Assembly: GCF_001864935.2 (NCBI RefSeq)
Contig: NZ_CP126267.1
Coordinates: 2,914,001-2,978,000 of the forward strand
From: Curtobacterium sp. MCBA15_012
GTDB lineage: Bacteria; Actinomycetota; Actinomycetes; Actinomycetales; Microbacteriaceae
Length of the DNA: 64,000 bases
Direction of reading: 5' to 3'
The position numbers and the translations under genes are program-made. The notes below the pieces were generated by a model. That model was not told where the DNA came from, did no database searches, and saw nothing but the letters and a program-made list of their open reading frames with translations. Shown one piece after another: positions 51,868 through 61,007 of the stretch. Positions within the stretch are counted from its first letter, which is position 1. Each line of letters starts with the position of its first letter.

Positions 51868-52173
51868 GTGACCCAGACGGTCTTCCTCGAGGTCCGGTTC
51901 CGCGACGACGTCGGCCAGGACGCGATCGACGCCGCGGTCCGCGAGACCCTCGCCCAGACGGCGGGCTTCGCCGGCAACGAGTCGCTCGAGGTGCTCTTCG
52001 ACGACGCCGACCCGACCCGTGCGGTCGTGCTCGAGCGCTGGACGACCGCGGCCGACCACGACGCCTACGTCGCGTGGCGTGCGACCCCGGAGGGCGCTCC
52101 GGAGGCCCTCGGCGCCGTGCTCGCCGGACCGCCCGTCACCCGGACGTTCGGCCGCACGCTCGACCTGGCCTGA
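51868..52173 (+). CDS. Antibiotic biosynthesis monooxygenase-like small protein
   Basis: A 101-residue ferredoxin-like-fold protein starting at GTG with an AAAGG site seven bases upstream. VFLEVRFRDDVGQDAIDAAVR, GNESLEVLFDDADP and VVLERWTTAADHDAYVAWR are characteristic of the ABM/quinol monooxygenase (YgiN-like) family. Substrate unknown. Confidence 0.8.
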   Translation: MTQTVFLEVRFRDDVGQDAIDAAVRETLAQTAGFAGNESLEVLFDDADPTRAVVLERWTTAADHDAYVAWRATPEGAPEALGAVLAGPPVTRTFGRTLDLA

Positions 52174-52183
52174 CCCGGTCACG

Positions 52184-52219
52184 ACGACGCCCCGCACACC
52201 AGCGTGTGCGGGGCGTCGT
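52184..52219. terminator. Bidirectional hairpin
   Basis: Perfect 16-base arms ACGACGCCCCGCACAC (52184-52199) and 52204-52219. It lies between the monooxygenase-like gene and the convergent citrate-type transporter gene. Confidence 0.85.
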
Positions 52220-52235
52220 GGTGCCGGCGACGGGC

Positions 52236-53744
52236 TCAGCCGAACGGGACGACCCGCACGACCACCGCCACGACGAGCATCGCGACCGACACCACCGCCG
52301 CGCGCCACAGCACCTTCCGGTGGTGGTCGCCGAGGTTGACGTTCGCGAGCGACACGAGCAGCAGGATCGCCGGCACGAGCGGGCTCTGCATGTGCACGGG
52401 CTGCCCCACCACCGAGGCCCGCGCCATCTCGGCGGGCGTGATCCCGAACGCGGCGGCGCTCTCGGACAGCACCGGCAGGATCCCGAAGTAGAACGCGTCG
52501 TTGCTCATGAAGAACGTGAGCGGCATGCTCAACACCCCGGTGATGCCCGCGAGGTACGGCCCCATCGAGTCGGGGATCACCGCGACCAGCCAGTCCGCCA
52601 TCGCCGCGACCATCCCGGTGCCGTCGAGCACACCGATGAGCACCCCGGCGGCGAACACCATCGACACGACGCCGACGATGCTCGGCGCGTGCGCCACGAT
52701 CTGCGCGGTCTGCTGCTTGAGCTGCGGGAAGTTCACGAGCAGGGCGATCGCCGTGCCGACCATGAACACGTACGCCAGCGGCAGCAGCCCGGTGACGAGG
52801 GCGACCATGACCACGACGGTCAGCGCGAGGTTCACCCAGATGCGCCCCGGGCGGAGCGTGGGACGGTCCGGGTCGAGCATGGTGGCCGCGAGCGACGAGC
52901 CACCACCGGCGGCCTGGTCGACGCCGGTCGCGTCGTCGTCGATCCCGTCGACGCCCTCGCCGTCCGCCCGCCGCCCGTCGGCCTTGCCGCCGCGCAGGCC
53001 GAGCGCGACCGTGGGGCTCGTGAACATGCCCCCGCCGGTGCCACCGACGGCCGCGAGCACGCGGGACCCGGCACCCGCGGGTGTCCGTTCGGCACGGCGC
53101 TCGGTGCGGAGCGACTCGGTGAACTCGATCAGCCCGAGCCGCTTGCGCTCCCGGAGCCCCATCGTCCACGCGAAGACGAAGCACAGCACGAGGCCGACGA
53201 CGAGCGACGGGATGAGCGGCACGAAGATCTCCGACGGCTCGATCTTCAACGCCGCGGCCGCACGGGCGGTCGGCCCGCCCCACGGCACGATGTTCAGCGT
53301 GCCGTTCGTCAGGCCGGCGACGCAGGTCAGCACGACCGGGCTCATCCCGAGCTTGAGGTAGATCGGCAGCATCGCCGCGGTGACCACGATGAAGGTCGTC
53401 GACCCGTCGCCGTCGAGCGACACCGCGCCGGCGAGCAACGCGGTCCCGAGCACGATCTTCGCCGGGTCGTTGCCGGTGACCTTGAGGATGAACCGCACGA
53501 GCGGGTCGAACAGGCCGACGTCGATCATGAGCCCGAAGTACATGATCGCGAACATGAGCAGCGCCGCGGTCGGGGCGAGCGTGCCGATCGCCTTCATCAC
53601 CATGTCGCCGAGGCCCAGCCCGGCCCCGGCGAACAGTCCGAAGACGGTCGGCACGATGATCAGGGCGAGCATCGGCGACATGCGCTTCGTCATGATGAGC
53701 ACCATGAACGCCGCGATCATCGCGTAGCCGAGGATGACGAGCAT
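52236..53744 (-). CDS. CitMHS-family citrate/metal symporter
   Basis: A 502-residue transporter with about 12 helices. MLVILGYAMIAAFMVLIMTKRMSP split by helices, DGDGSTTFIVVTAA, PWGGPTARAAAAL, MSNDAFYFGILPVL and PVHMQSPLVPAILLL are CitMHS signatures; members move metal-citrate with protons. A cytoplasmic loop (about 230-290) holds a low-complexity GGKADGRRADGEG insert. An AAGGAG site precedes the ATG. Divergent from a CitAB-type two-component system that probably controls it. Confidence 0.93.
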   Translation of the reverse strand: MLVILGYAMIAAFMVLIMTKRMSPMLALIIVPTVFGLFAGAGLGLGDMVMKAIGTLAPTAALLMFAIMYFGLMIDVGLFDPLVRFILKVTGNDPAKIVLGTALLAGAVSLDGDGSTTFIVVTAAMLPIYLKLGMSPVVLTCVAGLTNGTLNIVPWGGPTARAAAALKIEPSEIFVPLIPSLVVGLVLCFVFAWTMGLRERKRLGLIEFTESLRTERRAERTPAGAGSRVLAAVGGTGGGMFTSPTVALGLRGGKADGRRADGEGVDGIDDDATGVDQAAGGGSSLAATMLDPDRPTLRPGRIWVNLALTVVVMVALVTGLLPLAYVFMVGTAIALLVNFPQLKQQTAQIVAHAPSIVGVVSMVFAAGVLIGVLDGTGMVAAMADWLVAVIPDSMGPYLAGITGVLSMPLTFFMSNDAFYFGILPVLSESAAAFGITPAEMARASVVGQPVHMQSPLVPAILLLVSLANVNLGDHHRKVLWRAAVVSVAMLVVAVVVRVVPFG

Positions 53745-53810
53745 CGGGACTCCTTCGTCCGTGTCGAGCAGTTGGGGCAACCTACGACCCGGCCTGGAGG
53801 CGCGGCGCGC

Positions 53811-53863
53811 TTCTGCGCGTTGGCCCACCATCGCGCGTTGACCGCGTTCTGCGCGTTCTGCGC
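53811..53863. promoter_or_regulatory. Direct repeats in the transporter/kinase intergenic region
   Basis: TTCTGCGC occurs at 53811, 53847 and 53856 (the last two with a 9-base period), in the 154-base gap between the divergent genes. They may be response-regulator sites. Confidence 0.4.
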
Positions 53864-53885
53864 ACGCGGGTCGGCGCGCGCTCCG

Positions 53886-53891
53886 TACGCT
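53886..53891 (+). promoter_or_regulatory. Candidate -10 box of the CitA-like kinase gene
   Basis: TACGCT seven bases before the GTG start, another example of the leaderless pattern in this window. Confidence 0.45.
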
Positions 53892-53898
53892 GTGGTCC

Positions 53899-55662
53899 GT
53901 GACCGACGACCGCTCACGGCGCCGCCCCCGGCTCCGCTTCGCCACCCAGGTGCTGGTGCTGCAGCTGGTCGTGGTCGTCGCGGTCGTCCTGCTCACGAGC
54001 GCCGTCTTCGTCCGCGTCGAGGTCGCCCGGCTCGAACGGGCCGCCGAGGGCACCGCGCTCGCGATCGCGCAGAGCGTCGCCGCCCAGGACGACGTGCGCA
54101 CCGAGGTGGCCCGGCTCAGCGTCGACGGCACGGCCCTCGACCGCACGGCGCTCGCGGACGGACCGGTGCAGCAGGCGGCCCTCGCCGCGCAGCGACGGAC
54201 CGGTGCGCTCTTCGTCGTGGTGACCGACGACCGGGGCGTCCGGCTGGCGCACCCCGACCCGGACCGCATCGGCGAGATGGTGAGCACCTCCCCCGACGCG
54301 GCGCTGCGCGGCCGGGAGACCGTGTCGTGGGCGCGCGGCACCCTCGGGGAGTCGGCACGCGCGAAGGTCCCCGTCTACGCGCCCGGAGCGGACGCGACCC
54401 GAGCGGACGCGACCCGCGCCGACGCGGACGGCACCGACGGGGCGGACGCGAGCCGCGCCTCCCGGCCGGGCACCGGGGTCGTCGGCGAGGTGAGCGTCGG
54501 CTTCACGCGCGACCGGGTCTACGACACCCTCGTCGAGGACAGCGTGCCGGTCGTCGGCGCCGCCGTCGCGGCGGTGCTGCTCGGGCTCGTCGCCTCGCTG
54601 CTGCTGCGTCGACGGCTCGTCCGACTGACACTCGGCGTGCAGCCCGAGGAGCTCGTGACGCTCGTGCAGAACCAGCAGGCCGTGCTCGGCGGGGTCGACG
54701 AGGGCGTGCTCGCGACGCGGCCGGACGGCACCGTGACCGTCTGCAACCCCGAGGCCGCGCGCCTGCTCGCACTGGCGGACCCGGTCGGTCGGCCGGTGCG
54801 GGAGCTCGCGCTGCCCGTCGGCCTCGCGGCCGCGCTCGACCCCGGGGCCTCGGTCCCGTCGAGCACGACCGTCGTCGCCGGCACGCGCGTGCTGCTCGTC
54901 GACGTCCGCTCGGTCACCCGCGACGGGGTCGACCTCGGCCGCGTCGCCGTGCTGCGGGACCGCACCGACGTCGAGGCGCTGTCCCGGCGGCTCGACGCGG
55001 TCGGCTCGCTCACCGAGGCCCTGCGCGCGCAGCGGCACGAGTTCGCGAACCGCCTGCACGCGATCGCCGGACTGCTCGACCTCGGCGAGACCGGACGTGC
55101 CCGCTCGTACCTCGCCGACGTGCAGGAGCGCGGGCCGCTGCGCTACCCGGTGCAGCACGCCGACCGGCTGACCGAGCCGTACCTGCAGGCGTTCCTCGGC
55201 GCGAAGGGCGTCGAGGCGGCCGAGCGCGGGGTGCTCCTGCGGATCGGCGCCGAGACGATGATGCAGGGCACCGTCACCGACCCGGGCGACTGCACGACCG
55301 TGCTCGGCAACCTCGTGGACAACGCCGTGACCGCGGCACTGCAGGGCGACGACCCGACGCCGTGGGTCGAGGTCGAGGTGCTCGACGACGGCGCGGTGCT
55401 GCACCTGTCGGTGATGGACTCCGGTCAGGGGGTCGCCGACGGGGTGGACCCGTTCGCGCGGCGGTCCCCCGTCGTCGACCCGGCAGCGACCGGCGACCCG
55501 GGCGGTCCCGACCCGGACCGGGCGCACGGGTGGGGCATCGGGCTCCCCCTGTCGCGGGAGGTCGCCCGTCGGCGCGGCGGGGACGTGTGGCTCGCCTCGG
55601 CGGGCGGGGACGACCACGGCGCGGTGTTCTGCGCCCGACTCGAAGGGGTGGTGCGACCGTGA
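53899..55662 (+). CDS. CitA/DcuS-family sensor histidine kinase
   Basis: A 587-residue kinase: helix 1 (15-38), extracellular PAS-like sensor (40-205), helix 2 (215-237), cytoplasmic PAS (255-355), then the dimerisation motif RAQRHEFANRLHAIAG with phospho-acceptor His380 and the ATPase domain (LGNLVDNAVTAALQG, GWGIGLPLSREVARRRGG). Such kinases sense citrate or C4-dicarboxylates, in keeping with the neighbouring transporter. Residues 162-192 are an Ala/Asp/Thr/Arg repeat inserted in the sensor domain, including RASRP encoded by a hairpin-like GCGCCTCCCG. Confidence 0.92.
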   Translation: MTDDRSRRRPRLRFATQVLVLQLVVVVAVVLLTSAVFVRVEVARLERAAEGTALAIAQSVAAQDDVRTEVARLSVDGTALDRTALADGPVQQAALAAQRRTGALFVVVTDDRGVRLAHPDPDRIGEMVSTSPDAALRGRETVSWARGTLGESARAKVPVYAPGADATRADATRADADGTDGADASRASRPGTGVVGEVSVGFTRDRVYDTLVEDSVPVVGAAVAAVLLGLVASLLLRRRLVRLTLGVQPEELVTLVQNQQAVLGGVDEGVLATRPDGTVTVCNPEAARLLALADPVGRPVRELALPVGLAAALDPGASVPSSTTVVAGTRVLLVDVRSVTRDGVDLGRVAVLRDRTDVEALSRRLDAVGSLTEALRAQRHEFANRLHAIAGLLDLGETGRARSYLADVQERGPLRYPVQHADRLTEPYLQAFLGAKGVEAAERGVLLRIGAETMMQGTVTDPGDCTTVLGNLVDNAVTAALQGDDPTPWVEVEVLDDGAVLHLSVMDSGQGVADGVDPFARRSPVVDPAATGDPGGPDPDRAHGWGIGLPLSREVARRRGGDVWLASAGGDDHGAVFCARLEGVVRP

Positions 55663-56315
55663 CCGACGACGCGACCGTGCTCGTGGTGGACGACGACTTC
55701 CACGTCGCCGAGCTGCACCGACGCCAGGTCGACCAGGTCCCGGGCTTCCGGGCGCTCGACCCGGTCGGGACGATCGCCGCAGCGCGGTCGGTCCTCGCGA
55801 GCACCCCGGTCGACCTCGTGCTCGTCGACGTCTACCTGCCCGACGGCAGCGGGATCGACCTGCTGCGGGCGGTCGACACGGACGCCTTCGTGCTCAGCGC
55901 CGCCTCGGACGCCGGGACCGTGCGCCGGGCGATGCGGCACGGGGCCCTCGCGTACCTCATCAAGCCGTTCGGGTCGGGCGTGCTCGCCGAGCGGCTCCGG
56001 GCGTACGCGCGCTCCCGGAACGTGCTCGACGAGCGCGCGACCCTCGACCAGGAGGCCGTCGAGCGGGCGTTCCGGATCCTGCACGCCGGGGACGGCGGCG
56101 GGGCGTCCCCCTCCCGTGCGGCGACCGCGGCGCTCGTGCTCGAGCAGCTCTCCGCCGAGGTCGAGCGGTCGGCCGCCGAGGTCGCCGGCGCGATCGGGGT
56201 GTCCCGGGCGACGGCGCAGCGGTACCTGGCGCAGCTCACCGCGGACGGGACGGTGACGATGCAGCTGCGGTACGGGGCGGCGGGGCGGCCGGAGCACCGG
56301 TACACGCGGCGGTGA
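55659..56315 (+). CDS. CitB/DcuR-family response regulator
   Basis: A 218-residue regulator whose GTG start overlaps the kinase stop (GTGA). Receiver domain with Asp57 (DLVLVDVYLPDGSG) and Lys in YLIKPFGSG; C-terminal HTH (AAEVAGAIGVSRATAQRYLAQL) of the CitB type. Expected to activate the divergent transporter gene on sensing its substrate. Confidence 0.93.
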   Translation: MTDDATVLVVDDDFHVAELHRRQVDQVPGFRALDPVGTIAAARSVLASTPVDLVLVDVYLPDGSGIDLLRAVDTDAFVLSAASDAGTVRRAMRHGALAYLIKPFGSGVLAERLRAYARSRNVLDERATLDQEAVERAFRILHAGDGGGASPSRAATAALVLEQLSAEVERSAAEVAGAIGVSRATAQRYLAQLTADGTVTMQLRYGAAGRPEHRYTRR

Positions 56316-56403
56316 GCCGGTTCCGCGCGGGGTGCACAGCCGGCGCGCTGGCGCATTCGGGCAGCGTCTCCGGACCGGTGACGCCGCCCGGGTGACCGGC
56401 TGC

Positions 56404-56447
56404 CGGACGGGAGGCGCGTGGCGGGCCCGCACCGCGCCTCCCGTCCG
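56404..56447. terminator. Bidirectional hairpin between convergent genes
   Basis: CGGACGGGAGGCGCG (56404-56418) pairs with 56433-56447. Another member of the recurrent hairpin family. Confidence 0.75.
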
Positions 56448-56455
56448 ACACCGGG

Positions 56456-57697
56456 TCACGCCGTGACCGCGACCTCCGTCGCCTGCCGCCCGATCGCGAA
56501 GTCCGTCGCCGTGCCGCGCACGGCCGCGCGGTAGCCACCCCGGAACCCGTGCACCCGCACCTGCCCGCGCTCGTCGGTGCGCAGCACCGTCGGCCCCGTC
56601 CACCACTCGTCCTTGACGAGCCGGCGCAACGCCTCGTACGACGGCTTCGGCGTCCCGTCCGCGTGCACGAGCCCGATCGGCGCACCGAGCCAGGCGCCCG
56701 CGTCGGTGATGCCCCAGTAGGTGACCGCCTCGACGGCCGGGTGCCCGACCAGGCTGCGGTAGTGCCGTTCGACCTCGTCGGCCTGACGGGCCTCGCCCTC
56801 GGGCGTGGACGGCCACGAGTCGACCTGGTGGTCGTTGAGGTCGACGACGTCGGCGGGCATGAGGTCGCCCGAGACGAGCGAGGTCTCGGTCAGGTGCAGC
56901 GGCAGGCCGTACCGGGCGAAGCGGTCGACCATCGCGAGCATCGCCTCCTCGCCCCGGTAGCCCTGGTGCATGTGGGTCTGCAGGCCGATCGCGTCGATCT
57001 GCACCCCGGCCTCGAGGACCCCCTCGATGAGGCACTCGTACGCGCTCGACAGGTCGAAGTCGTTGAGCAGCAGGGTGGCGTGCGGATTCGTGGCACGGGC
57101 CTCCTCGAACGCCATCCGGATCGTCGGGATGCGGCCCTTCGCCCGGGCGAGCGGCGTGATCGCGTTGTCGCCGTTGGCGAAGACCGGCATGATGACGACC
57201 TCGTTGATCGCGTCCCACGTGTCGACCAGGCCGGCGAAGTCCCCGACCTCACGGCGGATGCGCTCCCGTTGCAGCCGTTCGACCTCGTCGAGCGGCAGCC
57301 CGAGGAGCCAGTCGGGCTGCACGGTGTGCCAGACGAGCGGGTGGCCCTTCAGGGCGACGCCGCGGTCCCGGAACCAGCGTGCCGTCGCCTGCAGGCGGAC
57401 CGTGTCGGGTGCGCCGCGCTCGGGTTCGAAGCGGCCCCAGTAGAACGGCAGGGTCGCCGTCGTGAACACGTCGGTGTACAGGTCGGCGAGCCGTTCCAGC
57501 CGGTCCCGCTCGTCGCCGTCGACCTCGTCGTTCGCGAGTCCGACGAAGTCGAAGCCGATGTTGCCGAACCCGAACGCGTGCCCGGTCTGCTCGACGGTCA
57601 CGTCGACGTCCGGCACCGGAGCGCCGTCGCGGTCGAGGACGGTCAGGGTCGCCGTGCCGGTGCGGTGCGCGACCGCCTGCTGCTGTGCTCCGTGCAT
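56456..57697 (-). CDS. Endo-1,4-beta-xylanase, GH10
   Basis: A 413-residue glycoside hydrolase of family 10 that cleaves xylan backbones. The acid/base is Glu166 in WDAINEVV and the nucleophile Glu271 in LHLTETSL; GHPLVWHTVQPDW is also typical. Residues 12-55 form a small beta-rich lead domain (GTATLTVLDRDGAPVPDVDV). No signal peptide is visible, so it may act on imported xylo-oligosaccharides in the cytoplasm, or use another export route. Confidence 0.93.
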   Translation of the reverse strand: MHGAQQQAVAHRTGTATLTVLDRDGAPVPDVDVTVEQTGHAFGFGNIGFDFVGLANDEVDGDERDRLERLADLYTDVFTTATLPFYWGRFEPERGAPDTVRLQATARWFRDRGVALKGHPLVWHTVQPDWLLGLPLDEVERLQRERIRREVGDFAGLVDTWDAINEVVIMPVFANGDNAITPLARAKGRIPTIRMAFEEARATNPHATLLLNDFDLSSAYECLIEGVLEAGVQIDAIGLQTHMHQGYRGEEAMLAMVDRFARYGLPLHLTETSLVSGDLMPADVVDLNDHQVDSWPSTPEGEARQADEVERHYRSLVGHPAVEAVTYWGITDAGAWLGAPIGLVHADGTPKPSYEALRRLVKDEWWTGPTVLRTDERGQVRVHGFRGGYRAAVRGTATDFAIGRQATEVAVTA

Positions 57698-57784
57698 GTC
57701 CGCGGCTCCTCCGCCGTCACCCTCCCGGACACCGTCGTCCCGGATTTGTTGTGCGGCCGAACATAGCAACCGTGCGCGGCGCTG

Positions 57785-58021
57785 TCAGGAGGGCGAGGTG
57801 CCGTCTGTCCGCTCGACGATGCGCTCGCCCGTCTCCGGGTCCCAGCCGACGGTGCGGGGCGGCTGCTCCCGGGGACGTCGCGGGAGCGGTGGGAACCACG
57901 GACGGGCGGCGGGGAGGAAGCTCAGCACGACGGCGACGACGACGAGCACGAACCACCAGGTGGCGGCCGCGACGGCGACGACGGCCGGTCGTACCGGCAC
58001 GGACCGCGACAGGTCGGCCAC
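57785..58021 (-). CDS. Small single-pass membrane protein
   Basis: A 78-residue protein starting at GTG with one helix (about 12-36, VVAVAAATWWFVLVVVAVV) and a soluble basic tail ending GWDPETGERIVERTDG, a tail type I have seen in small actinobacterial proteins. Function unknown. It is divergent from the glycosyltransferase gene. Confidence 0.55.
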   Translation of the reverse strand: MADLSRSVPVRPAVVAVAAATWWFVLVVVAVVLSFLPAARPWFPPLPRRPREQPPRTVGWDPETGERIVERTDGTSPS

Positions 58022-58040
58022 GACATCCTGGTACCGCTCC

Positions 58041-58085
58041 TGAACGAACCGGAGTCCCGGGACCCGGTCTCCCGAGGCTCGTTCA
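58041..58085. repeat. Inverted repeat between divergent genes
   Basis: TGAACGA (58041-58047) pairs with TCGTTCA (58079-58085); inside, ACCGG (58048-58052) and CCGGT (58065-58069) can also pair. It lies between the small membrane protein gene and the family 39 transferase gene, and may be an operator. Confidence 0.4.
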
Positions 58086-58110
58086 TCGACTGCGGCGCGA
58101 TCTTCAGCGC

Positions 58111-60276
58111 ATGGACCCGAACGACCCGAACCGGGGGACCCCGACCCCCACCCCCGCCCGCCCCGTCCGCTGGTGGCACCAGACCCGGGGGCAGCGCGCC
58201 ACCCTCGCCGTGATCGTCGTGCTCGGCGCCGTCCTGACGAGCTGGAACCTCGCCCGCGGCGGCGACTCCGCGTTCTACGCCGCCGCCGCCCGCTCGATGT
58301 CCGAGTCCCTGCCGGCGTTCCTGTCCGGCTCGTTCGACCCCGACGCGACCGTCACCCTCGACAAGCTCGCCGGGTTCGCGGTGCCGCAGGCGATCAGCAT
58401 CCACCTGTTCGGCATGTCCACCGCGTCGCTCGCGCTCCCCCAGGTCCTCGAGGGCGCCGTCACGACCCTCGCCGTGTCGCTCGTCGTGCTGCGCTGGCTC
58501 GGGGCCCGGGCCGGCCTGGTCGCCGCCGCACTCGCCGCGGGGACCCCGATCTTCGTCTCGATGTTCGGCCACCCGATGGAGGACGGCCTGCTCACGATGG
58601 CGCTCGCCGTCGCGCTGGTGTGGTGGCAGCGGGCCGCGCTGACCCGCACGTGGTGGCCGCTGCTGCTCGCCGGCCTGTTCGTCGGCATCGGGTTCCAGGC
58701 GAAGATGCTGCAGGCCTGGCTGGTGCTGCCGGCCCTGGTGCTCGCGACGGTGGTCGCCACCGCCGGACCGGGCCCCCGGTGGCGCCGTGCCGCGGGACAC
58801 GTGGCCGCGCTGGTCGGCGCCGCGGTCGTCGCGAGCCTCGCCTGGCCGGTCGCGCTCGCACTGCTCCCGGCGGGCGACCACCCCTACTTCGACGGGTCGA
58901 CCGACGACAGCGTGTTCGCGATGGTGTTCGGCTACAACGGCGTCGACCGCTTCATGCCCGGGCTGTGGCCCGGCGCCGTCGGCACGCTGGGCGCGGCCGT
59001 CGGGCACGCCGGCACGCACGTCGCGGACGCGTGGCGCGCCGCGACCGCCGGTCGCGGCGACGGCCACTCGCTCCTGCAGCTCTTCTCGCCGCGCTACGCG
59101 TCGCAGGTCGGCTGGTCGTGGCCCGCGGCGCTCACCGGGGTCGGCATCGGCGCGGTCCGGTGGTGGCGACGGTCCGCCGGCCGGGAGGCGCGCCTCCCCG
59201 CCGCCACGCTCGTCGCGCTGGTCGTGTGGCTCGGGACCGCGGTCGTGGTGCTGTCCGTCCTGCGGCTCCCGCACACCGCGTACGTCGCGGGTGTCGGGGT
59301 GCAGCTCGCGGCGCTCGGCGCGCTCGGCTGGTGGGGCGCCGCAGGGTTCGTCGACGCGGCGGACCGCCGGCTGCGGCTCGTGCCCGTCGGGCTGCTCGTG
59401 GTCCAGGGCGCGTGGTGGGCGTGGCTGGCCCGAGCCGCGTCCGAGCCGGCGCTGCTCGGCACGGTCGCCGTCGGGGTGACCGTCGCGGCGCTCGTCGGAC
59501 TGATCGTGCGGCGGCGGCGCGCGGGAGCCACGGCCGGTGGCGGCCTGCGTGGCGACGCGGGCGGCCGGGGTGCCACGGGCAGTCCGGGCGCCACGGGCGG
59601 TCGGGGTGCCACGGGTGGTCGCCGGCTCGCCGCGGGGCTGCTCGCCGCCGCGGTCGTGCTCGGACCGGCGTGCTTCTCGCTGCAGGCGCTCGACGCCGCG
59701 CGGGACGGCAGCGGCGGCGACGCCTCGGTCGGCCTCGCGCAGGGCGCCTTCGCCCGCGGCGGTGCCGTCCCGGAGCGGGCGCTCGCGCTCGGCCGGACGG
59801 GCGCCCCGACCCGCGGGACCAGCACGGCCGACGCGTTCCACGTCTCGGCGCCCGACGTCGTCGGCGGGCACACCCGGTTGCCGGCCGACGAGGCGGCGCT
59901 CGTCGCGGAGGCCCGACGCGCGGGTGGCGGACGGGACGGCGGCCCGCTGTTCCTCACCGACTCGTGGCGGATCGCGGCCGACGTCATCGGGGACACCGGT
60001 GCCGAGGTCCTGACCGACGGCGGCTTCTCCGGACAGGTGCCGGTGTTCACCACGGCGCAGGTCGAGTCGCTCGTGCGCTCCGGGCAGGAGCGGCTGTTCG
60101 TCGTGTCCTCGACCGCTCGGTCCTCCGACCCCGTGCGGCAGGCCACCGACGACCTCGGGTGCACGGTCCTGCACCGGTGGGGTCCGGCGTCCGCCTCGGC
60201 CGCGCCGAGCACCGGTCGTGGCCAGCAGTGGGGCGGTGCCGGCGGGGCGTCCTTCGCCCTCGAGCGGTGCTCCTGA
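58111..60276 (+). CDS. Family 39 (ArnT/PMT-like) membrane glycosyltransferase
   Basis: A 721-residue integral membrane enzyme with some 12 or more helices. Early in the chain, ARGGDSAFYAAAARSMSES contains the acidic residue of the first periplasmic loop typical for GT-C enzymes, and KLAGFAVPQAISIHLFG follows. These use polyprenyl-phosphate sugars to glycosylate proteins or wall polymers. A Gly-Ala-Thr repeat (about 476-505) interrupts the loop between the membrane part and the C-terminal soluble domain. Confidence 0.87.
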   Translation: MDPNDPNRGTPTPTPARPVRWWHQTRGQRATLAVIVVLGAVLTSWNLARGGDSAFYAAAARSMSESLPAFLSGSFDPDATVTLDKLAGFAVPQAISIHLFGMSTASLALPQVLEGAVTTLAVSLVVLRWLGARAGLVAAALAAGTPIFVSMFGHPMEDGLLTMALAVALVWWQRAALTRTWWPLLLAGLFVGIGFQAKMLQAWLVLPALVLATVVATAGPGPRWRRAAGHVAALVGAAVVASLAWPVALALLPAGDHPYFDGSTDDSVFAMVFGYNGVDRFMPGLWPGAVGTLGAAVGHAGTHVADAWRAATAGRGDGHSLLQLFSPRYASQVGWSWPAALTGVGIGAVRWWRRSAGREARLPAATLVALVVWLGTAVVVLSVLRLPHTAYVAGVGVQLAALGALGWWGAAGFVDAADRRLRLVPVGLLVVQGAWWAWLARAASEPALLGTVAVGVTVAALVGLIVRRRRAGATAGGGLRGDAGGRGATGSPGATGGRGATGGRRLAAGLLAAAVVLGPACFSLQALDAARDGSGGDASVGLAQGAFARGGAVPERALALGRTGAPTRGTSTADAFHVSAPDVVGGHTRLPADEAALVAEARRAGGGRDGGPLFLTDSWRIAADVIGDTGAEVLTDGGFSGQVPVFTTAQVESLVRSGQERLFVVSSTARSSDPVRQATDDLGCTVLHRWGPASASAAPSTGRGQQWGGAGGASFALERCS

Positions 60277-60291
60277 CCGGGTCGGTGACCG

Positions 60292-60981
60292 TCAGTCGGC
60301 GGAGACGGCGCGGCGCGCCAGGTCCGAACCGAGCATCGTCTCCGCCGCGGCGTCCACGAGCTCGTCGCCCTGGGCCCGCCCGATCCGTCGCGACACGACG
60401 AGCGTGGCGATGCCCTGCATGGTCGCCGCGAAGAGCATCTTGAAGGTCTCGCGGGCGCCGTCGTCACGGGGGTCGCCGTCACGCGGATCGCCCTCGTGGT
60501 CGCCGTCGTCGTGTCCGCCGCCGTCCGGGGCGCCCTCGTCCTGGTCGGTCGGCGTGCCGGCGCGCGCCGGGCCCATCGCGCTGTCGAGCAGGGTGAACAG
60601 GGTGCCCGCGGCCGCCTGGACCTCGGCGGCCGCGGCCCCGACGGCCTTCCCCTCGAACATGAGCTCCATGAGCGCGGCGTCCTCGACCGCGAAGTCGACG
60701 TAGGCGTGCGCCACTCGGCGGAAGCGGTCACGCAGGCCGTCCGACCCGGCGATCGCCTGCTGCACGCGGTCGTGCAGGCGCTCGAACCCCAGCACGGCGA
60801 GCGCGTCGAGCAGCGCCCGGCGGTCGACGAAGTGGCTCCGCGGGGCACCGTGGCTCACACCGGCGCGGCGGGCGAGCTCGCGGAGCGACAGCCCTTCGAC
60901 GCCGGACTCCCGCAGGGCGGCCACCGCTTCGTCGAGCAGGACGGCGCGGAGGTTGCCGTGGTGGAAGGGCCGGTCGGTCAC
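60292..60981 (-). CDS. TetR-family regulator
   Basis: A 229-residue repressor starting at GTG. HTH region: VEGLSLRELARRAGVSHGAP followed by HFVDRRALLDALA. The C-terminal domain resembles the TetR_C_33/WHG-type (YVDFAVEDAALMELMFEG). A 30-residue Asp/Gly-rich insert (DGGGHDDGDHEGDPRDG) lies inside it. A minus-strand TATCCT (60988-60993) stands six bases before the start. It probably controls the divergent NAD(P)-binding protein. Confidence 0.87.
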   Translation of the reverse strand: MTDRPFHHGNLRAVLLDEAVAALRESGVEGLSLRELARRAGVSHGAPRSHFVDRRALLDALAVLGFERLHDRVQQAIAGSDGLRDRFRRVAHAYVDFAVEDAALMELMFEGKAVGAAAAEVQAAAGTLFTLLDSAMGPARAGTPTDQDEGAPDGGGHDDGDHEGDPRDGDPRDDGARETFKMLFAATMQGIATLVVSRRIGRAQGDELVDAAAETMLGSDLARRAVSAD

Positions 60982-61007
60982 GCCTCGAGGATACTCCGAA
61001 CTAGACG

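Noticed and set aside
51081..56315. A 1744-residue plus-strand open frame
   Set aside because: Most of it is antisense to the transporter genes; only its end, from 55659, is the real CitB-like regulator. Long open frames on every strand are expected at this GC content.
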